Source of the DNA: Aequorivita marisscotiae
GTDB lineage: Bacteria > Bacteroidota > Bacteroidia > Flavobacteriales > Flavobacteriaceae
DNA length: 64,000 bases
Assembly: GCF_029814825.1 (NCBI RefSeq)
Contig: NZ_CP122379.1
Location: forward strand, 3,326,501 to 3,390,500
Reading direction: 5' to 3'
Under the pieces are notes generated by a model, which ran no database searches, was not told the origin of the DNA, and saw only the letters and a program-made list of their open reading frames with translations. Every line of letters starts with the position of its first letter. The stretch's first letter is position 1. The translations under genes and the position numbers were made by a program. Below are positions 27,045-35,723 of the stretch, in pieces.

Positions 27045-28420
27045 AATTCTTGATTTAAACGTTGTTGTTCAGTGATTTCAGCAATTCTTTTTTCAACAAT
27101 TGGGGCAATTAGGGTTTTTATCGGGTTGTGTTTTACAAAAGGGTAGAGTTCCAAATCGTCTTTCATCCGGTCGTTTTTGTTGGGATGGTAATTGGTACCC
27201 AACAATTTAATTTGGCCGCTATCAAAAAGCTCTTGTTCCTTTTCGGCACTTTTCTTAATTTTTTTCTGAATTATTCCTTCTTTTAATTGCTGAAGAAAGC
27301 CGCCGCCTTTTTCTATTTCTTTAAATAGTAGCAGTGCTTTTTCGGCAAGTTCATCGGTTAAACTTTCAATGTAATACGTGCCATCAGCGGGATTGCTTAC
27401 GGCATCAAAGTAACTCTCGTGTTTTAAAATAAGCAATTGGTTTCGGGAAATCCGTTCGCCAAATTCGTTGCTTTTATGGTACAACGCGTCATAAGGTATG
27501 TTGTAAATCGTGTTTGCACCACCCAAAATAGCACTCATACATTCAGTTGTACTGCGCAGCAAGTTTACGTTAAAATCGTAAAGTGTTTTGTTGCGTTTGG
27601 ATGGCGAGGCAATAATGTGGCAAGTTTCATTTGCGCCATATTCTTTTGCCAATGTTGCGTATAGTTTACGCAGGGCTCTAATTTTTGCAATTTCGAAAAA
27701 GTAGTTTGGACCTGTGGCAATTTTGAACGTAAGCAATGATCTCTGGACTGCGCTCGAGGTAATAGAAAAAAGGTTTAAGTATTCATTGGCATGAGCCAGT
27801 GCATAGGCCAATTGCTGAACAATAGTTGCACCTGCGTTTTGGTATAAACTTACATCTACTGCCAAAAGGTTTTGCGCCGAGTTTTCTTTATAAATACGGT
27901 CTAGAATTTCGTGGTCCGTTTTTAGATTATGGAACCAATTGCCAGTGCGGGACAGGTTTCCTATTATATCGAGATTGTAAAAAACCGTTGCCTTTTTTTC
28001 TGAAAAGAAATTGATTAACTTGTTGCAAAATGCTTCGGAAAGAAATAACATTTCAAAATATACGGTAACCTTTTCAAAAGGAAAGTTTTTAAAAACAGCG
28101 GCCGGTTCAAAATCTTTTGCTGCGGTAAAAAATATTGCCTCTGCGCCTCTGTTTACAGCATCTATAGCAATATTGTTGGCTATTTGCGCTTCATCGATAA
28201 ATATTTTTTGGGCAATCTTCCACGAATTTGGCTGCCCGGGAATGGGCTGAAAATTTTCGTTACTATCATCTGCATGGTAAAAAGGTTTCACATTTATCCC
28301 TTCAGCGCTTTGCCAGACCAAGGTTTCGTTGTAGTCCGCACCCTTTAAATCGAACTGAATCTGCTGTTTCCACTGTTTTGCAGAAACCTCATCGAAATCT
28401 TCAAATAGAAATTTATTCAT
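27041..28420 (-). CDS. mutA: Methylmalonyl-CoA mutase small subunit
   Basis: MutA is the non-catalytic partner of MutB. The 459-residue sequence shows the mutase barrel (WKQQIQFDLKGADY, NAGATIVQQLAYALAHANEY, RISRNQLLILKHESYFDAV). It ends without the C-terminal cobalamin-like domain found in longer MutA proteins, and no B12 motif is present. Its start region overlaps the ftsB-like stop by 4 bases and its stop overlaps the 65-aa gene start. Confidence 0.94.
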   Translation of the reverse strand: MNKFLFEDFDEVSAKQWKQQIQFDLKGADYNETLVWQSAEGINVKPFYHADDSNENFQPIPGQPNSWKIAQKIFIDEAQIANNIAIDAVNRGAEAIFFTAAKDFEPAAVFKNFPFEKVTVYFEMLFLSEAFCNKLINFFSEKKATVFYNLDIIGNLSRTGNWFHNLKTDHEILDRIYKENSAQNLLAVDVSLYQNAGATIVQQLAYALAHANEYLNLFSITSSAVQRSLLTFKIATGPNYFFEIAKIRALRKLYATLAKEYGANETCHIIASPSKRNKTLYDFNVNLLRSTTECMSAILGGANTIYNIPYDALYHKSNEFGERISRNQLLILKHESYFDAVSNPADGTYYIESLTDELAEKALLLFKEIEKGGGFLQQLKEGIIQKKIKKSAEKEQELFDSGQIKLLGTNYHPNKNDRMKDDLELYPFVKHNPIKTLIAPIVEKRIAEITEQQRLNQEL

Positions 28421-28749
28421 CGCTTTTCTTCTTTTTTGATGCTGTCTTCGTGTTCAATTATATAAATATCTTCGTTCTCTTTTTTTAAATAGTATTTCTC
28501 GCGGGCAAATTTTTCCATCTCATTGCTATCCTTCATTTTTTCGATAAAACTTTTATCGGTATTTATTTCGTTTTGATAAAATTCAGCATTGTCCTCCAAA
28601 CCATCTATTTCATTGTCCAACTCACGATGTATAAGATACGAGTTAGCGTCGAAAAAAATCATCCAAACAATAAACAAGACTAAAATAAGCACGTATTTAT
28701 TGCTTATAAATCTAAACCATTTGTTTTGTTTTAATTCAGAAAATTTCAC
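28417..28749 (-). CDS. FtsB/DivIC-type septum formation protein
   Basis: A 110-residue bitopic protein with a short cytoplasmic end, one span (about 19-33), a heptad-rich coiled coil (about 40-75) and the FAREKYYLKKENEDIYIIE segment characteristic of FtsB/DivIC. Members join FtsL and FtsQ in the divisome. It overlaps both the udk and mutA genes by 4 bases. Confidence 0.88.
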   Translation of the reverse strand: MKFSELKQNKWFRFISNKYVLILVLFIVWMIFFDANSYLIHRELDNEIDGLEDNAEFYQNEINTDKSFIEKMKDSNEMEKFAREKYYLKKENEDIYIIEHEDSIKKEEKR

Positions 28750-29366
28750 GATTCGGAGTAACTAATTTTTTGATGAATAATACTTCTTATAACGTCTATT
28801 GCTACGGTGTTGTATTTATTTGTAGGAATAATAATATCTGCAAATTCCTTTGTTGGCTCGATAAACTGCAGGTGCATAGGTTTTAGCGTTGTTTGGTAGC
28901 GATGCAGCACTTCTTCCAAATCGCGACCTCGGGTGGCAATGTCTCGTTTTAATCTACGTATTAAACGTTCGTCGCTGTCTGCGTGTACAAAGATTTTAAT
29001 GTCAAACATATCACGAATATCTGGATGCGACAAAATCAAAATTCCCTCTACGATTATTACCTTTTTAGGGTAGGTTGTAATTGTTTCGCCGGTTCTATTG
29101 TGCTCTACAAACGAATATACCGGTTGTTCAAAAGCATTTCCCTCCCTTAGTTTTTTTAGATGGCATACCAATAAATCGAAGTCAATGGCTTGCGGGTGGT
29201 CAAAATTAATTTCTGAACGCTCCTTCATGGAAAGATGGCTGGTATCGTGGTAATAGGAATCTTGCGAAATAACACACACTTCATCTACGGGAAGTTCTGC
29301 AACTATTTGGTCTACCACTGTTGTTTTTCCGCTGCCAGTGCCGCCAGCAATGCCAATTATAAGCAT
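28746..29366 (-). CDS. udk: Uridine kinase
   Basis: Udk phosphorylates uridine and cytidine for pyrimidine salvage. The 206-residue protein has P-loop GGTGSGKTT (8-16), the substrate segment SQDSYYHD, NFDHPQAIDFD, and RRLKRDIATRGRD in the lid. It is the first gene of the udk-ftsB-mutA-small protein-mutB operon. A TACCTTTG -7 box lies on the minus strand at 29391-29384, without a clear -33 partner. Confidence 0.96.
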   Translation of the reverse strand: MLIIGIAGGTGSGKTTVVDQIVAELPVDEVCVISQDSYYHDTSHLSMKERSEINFDHPQAIDFDLLVCHLKKLREGNAFEQPVYSFVEHNRTGETITTYPKKVIIVEGILILSHPDIRDMFDIKIFVHADSDERLIRRLKRDIATRGRDLEEVLHRYQTTLKPMHLQFIEPTKEFADIIIPTNKYNTVAIDVIRSIIHQKISYSES

Positions 29367-29515
29367 AGTTTTTAAGGTTTATACAAAGGTATAAAAAAAA
29401 GCCCCCGCACCCCCGATGGCAGAATTGAATTACACCGCATGATTTTCAATTTTTTATCTTTCATTACCGGTGCCATCTCTTTTTCTTTTTTATTTTTGAA
29501 TACCTAAAGTCTCAA

Positions 29516-30157
29516 ATGAAAACAATTCTGCTACATCCTTCCTATTTTCCGTCTATTGAACAAATGGCGGCAGTGGCTCAGGCTGAGAAAGTGGTTTTTG
29601 AAGTAGAAGATAATTACCAAAAACAAACGTACCGAAATCGCACTTTTATAGCCCACAGCAACGGAAAGTTGCTTTTAAATATTCCCATAAAACACAACAA
29701 AGCTGCCAAACGCCAAAAAACAAAAGAAGTAATTGTTGAAAATGATTTTCCGTGGCAGGAACATCATTGGCGAAGTTTACAAAGTGCGTACCGTACCTCC
29801 CCTTTTTTTGAATTTTACGAAGATGAATTGGAGGTTTTTTTTACCGAACCCGTTGGCCATTTGTTAGCGCACAATCTGAAAATTTTTGAATTTTTATGCG
29901 ATATTATTGGCATTGAGGTTGAAGTTGCCAAAAGCACCTCATTCGAAAAAGTACCTGCCATTACCGATTTGCGTATTTTGGTAAATGCCAAGAGAAAATC
30001 TGCCTTTCAACCGAACACCTATACGCAAGTTCATCAGGCAAATCATCCCTTTTTGCCAAATCTTTCGGTTTTGGATTTGCTTTTCAATGAAGGACCAAAT
30101 ACGCTCAATTATTTAGAAAATGCCCAACTTCCCGCAAATTCTACCCCCGACAGCTAG
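29516..30157 (+). CDS. WbqC family protein
   Basis: A 213-residue WbqC-like protein: N-terminal LLHPSYFPSIEQ, GKLLLNIPIKHN, WQEHHWRSLQSAYRTSPFFEFY (in part), and the late YTQVHQANHPFLPNLSVLDLLF. Family members occur near polysaccharide or lipopeptide modification genes and their reaction is not established. It stands alone here, with a TATTTTTG -7 box at 29491-29498. Confidence 0.9.
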   Translation: MKTILLHPSYFPSIEQMAAVAQAEKVVFEVEDNYQKQTYRNRTFIAHSNGKLLLNIPIKHNKAAKRQKTKEVIVENDFPWQEHHWRSLQSAYRTSPFFEFYEDELEVFFTEPVGHLLAHNLKIFEFLCDIIGIEVEVAKSTSFEKVPAITDLRILVNAKRKSAFQPNTYTQVHQANHPFLPNLSVLDLLFNEGPNTLNYLENAQLPANSTPDS

Positions 30158-30188
30158 CATTTACAAATTCTTATATTTTTCAAAAAGG

Positions 30189-31205
30189 CTACCACCCCAC
30201 CGTTGCTTGAACCGCGTGGTGATCAGAAAATGTATTTTTTACAGTTTCAAAAGTTAGCACATCCAAACCTTCTGACGCAAAAATATAATCTATTCGCATC
30301 GGGAATTTTTCAAACATAAAGGTAGTTCCCAAGCCGTTGCCGCGTTCGCGGAATGCATCTTGCATACCGTCCTTTAACTTTCGATAGATGTACGAAAAAG
30401 GCGTATTGTTAAAATCGCCGCAGATTAGCACGTGATTGTTTGTATTTGCTTTATGCTCCAAAATAGAAGCAACTTGTTCCTGCTGTTTGTCAAACGCCAG
30501 CGAAACGCGTTTTCGGAGTTTTTCGTTGTCGCTTTCCTGCAAAAAACTCACCCGCGGTATAATGCCGAGGGATTGCAAGTGAAGACTATAAATTCTTATG
30601 GAATCTGTTCCTTTAATCACATCGGCGTAAAGCGTATTATTATAAGTTCCTTTAAAATCGAATGCCCCAGTATTTGCTAACGGATATTTAGAAAATATAG
30701 CGTGACCCAATTTGGCCTTTTCAGATTTAAAGTGAATATATTGAAACGGATATGCCGAAAAATTTATGCCATTGGGTTTGTAAAATTCCTGAATACAAAC
30801 AACATCCGGATTTTGTTCCTCGAGCAAAGCTGAAAATGTTTTAAAGGCTTCACCATTTGTATCTTTTTCATACGCATTAAACAAGCGTACATTGTACGAT
30901 AGCACTTTTAAAGTGTTTTTGTATTGCGAAGTATCACCCTGCGAAGAAACTTCATAAAAAACATTAAAGTAAAAGTACGAAATAACCAACACGGTAATCG
31001 ACACAAAAAATCGTCTGCGCAATTGAAAAGCCCAATAAACGGCAAAAAGAATATTCAATATAATTAATAAAGAAACAAACAAGCTCAGTAATGCGAGTTC
31101 GGGGAATGTTTTTGGAGGTAGATAGGGCAGAATAAATGACACTAACAAAAGAAATGCCGTGAGCAGATTGCCCCAGTAAATCATTTTATTGAGAAACTTC
31201 CGCAT
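30189..31205 (-). CDS. Membrane-anchored EEP-superfamily phosphatase/nuclease
   Basis: The 338-residue protein begins with three membrane spans (to about residue 90). An endonuclease/exonuclease/phosphatase domain follows with LSYNVRLFN, IQEFYKP (metal Glu), YSLHLQS, CGDFNNTPFS and SDHHAVQATV, so the catalytic Asp/Asn/His set is complete. The domain should face the periplasm or cytoplasm depending on topology; the substrate is unknown. It is the last gene of the mutL operon, 3 bases after the second rhomboid gene. Confidence 0.9.
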   Translation of the reverse strand: MRKFLNKMIYWGNLLTAFLLLVSFILPYLPPKTFPELALLSLFVSLLIILNILFAVYWAFQLRRRFFVSITVLVISYFYFNVFYEVSSQGDTSQYKNTLKVLSYNVRLFNAYEKDTNGEAFKTFSALLEEQNPDVVCIQEFYKPNGINFSAYPFQYIHFKSEKAKLGHAIFSKYPLANTGAFDFKGTYNNTLYADVIKGTDSIRIYSLHLQSLGIIPRVSFLQESDNEKLRKRVSLAFDKQQEQVASILEHKANTNNHVLICGDFNNTPFSYIYRKLKDGMQDAFRERGNGLGTTFMFEKFPMRIDYIFASEGLDVLTFETVKNTFSDHHAVQATVGW

Positions 31206-31208
31206 GGA

Positions 31209-32084
31209 TTACTCGTCTTTTCCAGCCTTAAAGAGAAAGTCTTTTTCCGCTTTGGTTAAACTATCGTACCCGCTCTTTCCAATTTTATCTAAAATGCCAT
31301 CCACTTTTTTTTGATGTTCAGATTTAGACGCTTTAGACTTAGACTGAGTGGAAGCGGTTTTTGTGTTTCGGTGAACCGTTTTAAACGGTTTTTTACTTCT
31401 TGGTTTAAAGAAATTGGCAATCCAATCCATAAAGTTTTCAAACCATTTTCCTATATCGTTTCCTTTTGCCAATTGCACGGCATACACATATCCAAATATA
31501 GCGCCACCCACGTGAGCCATTAAGCCACCTGCATTTCCTGAAGAAGGTATTCGCACCAAATCCAAAAGAAATAAAACTAAAGCAATATGCCAAAGTTTTA
31601 TGGTGAAGGTAAAAATACGCACCTCGGTATTTGGCGTGTAAGTAGCTATAAAAACCATAATTGCAGTTACAGCGCCCGAAGCCCCAATTAAAAATCCCCG
31701 GCTCTGCGCAAAAGCAGGAAAGAGATTATAAGCTATTACAAAAAGCAAACCGCCAAAAAGCGCACCCAGTAAATAAATAGTGAGCAGTCGTTTACCGGTA
31801 AATAAGTTTAAAACAAATTGCCCGAACCAATACAACCACAGCATATTAAACAAAATATGTAAAAACCCATAATGAAGAAAGCCGTACGTAATTAACGTCC
31901 ACGGACGAAACAAAAGGGTGTCAAAATCATCGCTCAATACAAACCAACGCGTGGCATATTGTGGGCTCATATTTAAGATAAATGACCCTAAATAAACCAA
32001 TAGATATACCACTACATTTATTACAATGAGCTTCACCAAGATATTGGCGGTTTTGTATTTATATGATAGACTGGTTGCTGCCAT
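31209..32084 (-). CDS. Rhomboid-family intramembrane serine protease (second copy)
   Basis: The protein of 291 residues has six or seven spans, the catalytic serine in GASGAV and histidine in AHVGGAIFGY, plus the HILFNMLWLYWFG motif of rhomboids. A soluble Lys/Ser-rich C-terminal tail of about 75 residues is extra. The start is taken as ATG 32084, two bases after the preceding gene's stop; an upstream TTG is possible. It cleaves membrane-spanning substrates of unknown identity. Confidence 0.92.
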   Translation of the reverse strand: MAATSLSYKYKTANILVKLIVINVVVYLLVYLGSFILNMSPQYATRWFVLSDDFDTLLFRPWTLITYGFLHYGFLHILFNMLWLYWFGQFVLNLFTGKRLLTIYLLGALFGGLLFVIAYNLFPAFAQSRGFLIGASGAVTAIMVFIATYTPNTEVRIFTFTIKLWHIALVLFLLDLVRIPSSGNAGGLMAHVGGAIFGYVYAVQLAKGNDIGKWFENFMDWIANFFKPRSKKPFKTVHRNTKTASTQSKSKASKSEHQKKVDGILDKIGKSGYDSLTKAEKDFLFKAGKDE

Positions 32085-32086
32085 AG

Positions 32087-32821
32087 TTAATTCCAACGAT
32101 GGTTATCAAAACTGTTCTTTTTCCAGTACCAAGCCATCACAAAACCGAAGAGCGCGCCACCAATATGCGCCCAATGCGCTATACCAGTTGGTGTTCCTGT
32201 AATTCCAAAAATTACATCCAATAAAATAATGCCGGGAATAAAGTACTTTGCTTTTATAGGAATTGGCAAGAAAATAAGCATTAATTCAACGTTTGGAAAT
32301 AGCAATCCAAAAGCGACCAAAACACCATACACCGCTCCCGAAGCTCCTAAGGCCATTCCGTTATATGTATTATACATGCCCTGTATAGTATCTTGCGAAA
32401 CAAAATCTAAAATTGAAGTATTATACCTCCCAGTGTTCAGGAGTTCCATAATTTGTTCTTGGCCCATTCCGGCACTTAGCAGCGCCTCCATACCGCTGTG
32501 CAATTGGTAGTAATTCACCAAACTATAAATCAAAGCCGAACCTAGCCCCGCCGAAAAGTAAAAAAACAGGAACTTTTTTTGCCCCCAACGCATTTCCAAA
32601 GGCGAACCAAAGGCCCAAAGTGCATACATGTTAAAAAGTATATGGAAAAAATTGGCATGCATAAACATGGATGTCACTGGTTGCCAATACTGGAAGCTCG
32701 GATTTTCAAAATAGTATAAAGCAAAAAGTCGCTCTGCCACGCCCCCAGTAAATTGCGAGCCTATAAAAAAGAGGACATTAAGAATTAGTAAAAATTTTAC
32801 AGTATCGGTTATTCTTCCCAT
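32087..32821 (-). CDS. Rhomboid-family intramembrane serine protease (first copy)
   Basis: A 244-residue rhomboid with HANFFHILFNMYALWAFG, catalytic serine in LGASGAVYG and histidine in AHIGGALFGF. A longer loop (about residues 108-145) precedes the serine helix. It starts immediately after the mutL stop and is followed directly by a second rhomboid, so the pair was probably made by duplication and is co-translated. Confidence 0.93.
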   Translation of the reverse strand: MGRITDTVKFLLILNVLFFIGSQFTGGVAERLFALYYFENPSFQYWQPVTSMFMHANFFHILFNMYALWAFGSPLEMRWGQKKFLFFYFSAGLGSALIYSLVNYYQLHSGMEALLSAGMGQEQIMELLNTGRYNTSILDFVSQDTIQGMYNTYNGMALGASGAVYGVLVAFGLLFPNVELMLIFLPIPIKAKYFIPGIILLDVIFGITGTPTGIAHWAHIGGALFGFVMAWYWKKNSFDNHRWN

Positions 32822-34693
32822 TTACATAAATTTTTTATCGAGATCACTCACATCAAGTGTGGTGAAAACAGGCTTGTTTGTTGGGCTAACGGTTGGTTCT
32901 TTACAAGCAAAAAGTTGATTGATTAAATGCTCACGTTCTTCTTTATTTAAGGAAACACCAGATTTAATTGCCATACTCGCCGCCATTGATTTTGCCAACA
33001 TATCGTTCTGGCTAAATCCAGTATCGGGTACTTCTTCTTTAATATCGTGCACCAATTGGCTAAGCAAATTTACAACATGGCTCTCTAGTATTTGTACTGG
33101 AATACCACTTATCTCAATAGTTTCATCTTTTAATTCTGAAAAAATAAAACCTGTGTGCTCCAGTTGTTCCCGTACTTTTTCAATAATGGCTACATCGGGT
33201 TTGGAAAAATGTAACTCCAACGGAAACAATAATTGCTGGCTAACAGCTTCTTTTACCGTTATATTCTTTAGCAACTCTTCGTATAAAACACGTTGGTGCG
33301 CCAAGTTTTGATGAATAACCATCATTCCGTTTTTCAACGGGCTTACAATGTATTTATTTTGAAGTTGCAGGGTTACCTGTCCTGTCTCGGTTTCTTTACT
33401 TTCAAAAATACTTCCGGTTACTTCTTCACTTTCAAATTCCATTTCCATTTCGGCTTCGGTGGAGGACCGCAGGCCAGATGGGTGTGCATGGCCGGAATCA
33501 TCTTTTAATCCCACGTAAAGCGATTCCCACGAAGGTGATACCTCTCTTTTAAACGGAAATTTAATATTGCCCTGCTTAGCCCTTTCCTGAAACGGATTAA
33601 AATCTCTATCCACTTCTATGGAAGGTGCCGTGGGCGATTTTTTGCTGTATTCGTACGGCGTGTCAAAGCCTTTATCTCTTTCAAAATCTAATACTGGCGC
33701 GATGTTAAATTGCCCTAAACTGTGTTTAACCGTAGCGCGTAGCATAGCATAAATAGCATGCTCATCATCAAATTTTATTTCGGTTTTTGTTGGGTGTATA
33801 TTTATATCTATAGAATGCGGATCTACCTCCAAAAATAAAAAGTAACCAGGATGCACGTCGTTTTTCATCAAACCTTCAAAAGCCGATGAAACGGCGTGGT
33901 GTAGATATGGGCTTTTTATAAAGCGGTCATTCACAAAAAAAAACTGCTCCCCCCTACTCTTTTTACTGTATTCAGGTTTCATTACAAAACCTTCAATTTT
34001 AATTATTTCGGTTTCTTCGCTTACGGGTACCAGCTTTTCGTTGGTTTTGCTTCCGAAAATATGAACAATCCGTTGCCGTGAATTTGAAGCAGGAAGGTTA
34101 AAAACATCGCTTCCGTTGTGCAACATCTGAAAAGACACCGTTGGATGCGCCAAAGCCACTCGATGAAATTCGTCAATAATATGGCGTGTTTCTACGGGAT
34201 TGCTCTTTAAAAAATTTCGTCTGGCGGGAATATTGTAAAATAGATTTTTAACCGAAATAGTAGTCCCTTTTGGCACCACTGCCGGATCTTGCGAAACAAC
34301 CTTGCTTCCTTCAATTGTAAGGTGGGTTCCTATTTCTGAAGTATCGGTTCTTGTTTTTAGCTCAACATGGGCAATTGCCGCGATAGATGCCAACGCTTCG
34401 CCACGAAACCCTTTGGTGTGAAGGTTGAAGAGATCTTCAGCCGATTTAATTTTTGAAGTCGCATGCCGTTCAAAGCTTAAACGGGCATCGGTAATACTCA
34501 TTCCCGAGCCGTTGTCTGTAACCTGTACAAGGGTTTTTCCCGCGTCTTTTACAACCAAAGTAATGTCCGTCGCTTTTGCGTCAATGGCATTTTCGAGCAG
34601 CTCTTTCACTACCGAAGCGGGTCGCTGAACAACTTCCCCAGCTGCAATTTGATTCGCAACGTGATCTGGTAATAACTCAATAATGTCTGCCAT
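32822..34693 (-). CDS. mutL: DNA mismatch repair protein MutL
   Basis: MutL links mismatch recognition by MutS to strand removal. The 623-residue protein has a full GHKL ATPase domain (ENAIDAKAT, DNGSGM, GFRGEALASIAAI) and a C-terminal dimerisation domain. In the C-terminal domain the metal-site motif DQHAxxE reads HQNLAHQ, and the later ACHxSVR and CPHGRP motifs are also degenerate, so endonuclease activity looks absent. It is followed without a gap by two rhomboids. Confidence 0.96.
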   Translation of the reverse strand: MADIIELLPDHVANQIAAGEVVQRPASVVKELLENAIDAKATDITLVVKDAGKTLVQVTDNGSGMSITDARLSFERHATSKIKSAEDLFNLHTKGFRGEALASIAAIAHVELKTRTDTSEIGTHLTIEGSKVVSQDPAVVPKGTTISVKNLFYNIPARRNFLKSNPVETRHIIDEFHRVALAHPTVSFQMLHNGSDVFNLPASNSRQRIVHIFGSKTNEKLVPVSEETEIIKIEGFVMKPEYSKKSRGEQFFFVNDRFIKSPYLHHAVSSAFEGLMKNDVHPGYFLFLEVDPHSIDINIHPTKTEIKFDDEHAIYAMLRATVKHSLGQFNIAPVLDFERDKGFDTPYEYSKKSPTAPSIEVDRDFNPFQERAKQGNIKFPFKREVSPSWESLYVGLKDDSGHAHPSGLRSSTEAEMEMEFESEEVTGSIFESKETETGQVTLQLQNKYIVSPLKNGMMVIHQNLAHQRVLYEELLKNITVKEAVSQQLLFPLELHFSKPDVAIIEKVREQLEHTGFIFSELKDETIEISGIPVQILESHVVNLLSQLVHDIKEEVPDTGFSQNDMLAKSMAASMAIKSGVSLNKEEREHLINQLFACKEPTVSPTNKPVFTTLDVSDLDKKFM

Positions 34694-34699
34694 TAAAAT

Positions 34700-34984
34700 T
34701 TATGCGTAGAAAATAGATAAATCAAAATCGATAATAAAGAGAAATAGAAGCACTAAAATAGAAATTATAATGAGCAACCTTCTGTTTGCGTTTCTGTCTG
34801 AAGATTGGCGCAAATCTGCCCATGCGGTTATAAATTTTCCCTTTAAACCTTTGTTGTCGCCAACCGTGGTTCTAAACTCATCAAATTTATGCCCCATGGA
34901 AAAAGGGCTACCATCACCGTCATACTCATAATGACGTGGTTTGTAGCTATACTTCTTATTTTTTCGCTTGCTTATAAGTCCCAT
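34700..34984 (-). CDS. Small single-span protein conserved upstream of mutL
   Basis: A 94-residue protein with a basic, Tyr-rich N-terminal part (KKYSYKPRHYEYDGDG) and one C-terminal membrane span (about 69-87). Such proteins are sometimes labelled riboflavin synthase subunit beta because ribH is nearby; no lumazine synthase feature is present. Function is unknown. It precedes mutL by 6 bases, and a TAACTTTG -7 box lies at 35005-34998. Confidence 0.8.
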   Translation of the reverse strand: MGLISKRKNKKYSYKPRHYEYDGDGSPFSMGHKFDEFRTTVGDNKGLKGKFITAWADLRQSSDRNANRRLLIIISILVLLFLFIIDFDLSIFYA

Positions 34985-35065
34985 AATTGTCGTGCTTCAA
35001 AGTTACAGAAAATAGAGTGTTTTCTAAAACGTTTCCGAAGCTTGTTTTAAACAATTACTGTACCA

Positions 35066-35107
35066 TTGTCGGTTGTCGGGTGTCGGGTGTCGGTTGTCGG
35101 GTGTCGG
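35066..35107. repeat. Six tandem 7-bp repeats (KTGTCGG)
   Basis: TTGTCGG, TTGTCGG, GTGTCGG, GTGTCGG, TTGTCGG, GTGTCGG run without interruption; only the first base alternates T/G. A partial TTGGGTG follows. The array is in the 241-base gap between ribH and the mutL operon. Confidence 0.9.
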
Positions 35108-35225
35108 TTGGGTGAGAAATAAGGAATTTTGAAATTCTTTGAAGTAAACTAAATTACTACATCGAGTTACTCAGAGAAAAAAAATTAATTTCTGACTTCT
35201 CCATTTCGCACTTCCAATTTAGTAT

Positions 35226-35723
35226 TTAAAATGTCGATTCCTTCCGCAGCTGTGCCATTTTAATTGCTGCAATGGCAGCTTCCGTGCCCTTATTGCCGTG
35301 TTTACCGCCACTTCGCTCTATGGCCTGTTGCATAGTATTGTCGGTAAGTACGCAAAAAATTACGGGTATATTGCCTTGAACGTTTAAATCTTTAATGCCT
35401 TGGGCCACGGCTTCACAAACGTAGTCAAAGTGTTTTGTTTCGCCCTGAATTACGCTTCCTATTGCAATTACGGCATCCAGCATATCGTAACTCTCCGTTA
35501 TTCGTTTGCAGCCGTAAATTAGTTCGTAGCTCCCAGGCACATTCCACCGTACTATATTTTCGTTTATAGCGCCACAATCTTTAAGCGCATCAAAAGCACC
35601 TTGAAACATACCTTCGGTAATGTCGTGGTTCCATTCTGAAACAACAATCCCAAACCGAAAGTCTTTCGCGTTTGGGATTGTGTTTTTATCGTAAGCCGAT
35701 AAATTTGTATTTGCTGTAGCCAT
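35226..35723 (-). CDS. ribH: 6,7-dimethyl-8-ribityllumazine synthase
   Basis: RibH makes the lumazine precursor of riboflavin. The 165-residue protein contains SEWNHDIT, the ligand-binding WNVPGSYELIYG, and GSVIQGETKHFDYVCE, with the catalytic His in KHFDY. The ending HGNKGTEAAIAAIKM is typical. Its ATG directly abuts the stop of the TPR gene, so the two are co-translated. Confidence 0.97.
   Translation of the reverse strand: MATANTNLSAYDKNTIPNAKDFRFGIVVSEWNHDITEGMFQGAFDALKDCGAINENIVRWNVPGSYELIYGCKRITESYDMLDAVIAIGSVIQGETKHFDYVCEAVAQGIKDLNVQGNIPVIFCVLTDNTMQQAIERSGGKHGNKGTEAAIAAIKMAQLRKESTF

Noticed and set aside
34700-34984. Label riboflavin synthase subunit beta
   Set aside because: The protein is a 94-aa single-span membrane protein; the real lumazine synthase is ribH at 35226-35723.
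35066-35107. Possible CRISPR array
   Set aside because: The repeated unit is 7 bp without unique spacers and no cas genes are nearby.
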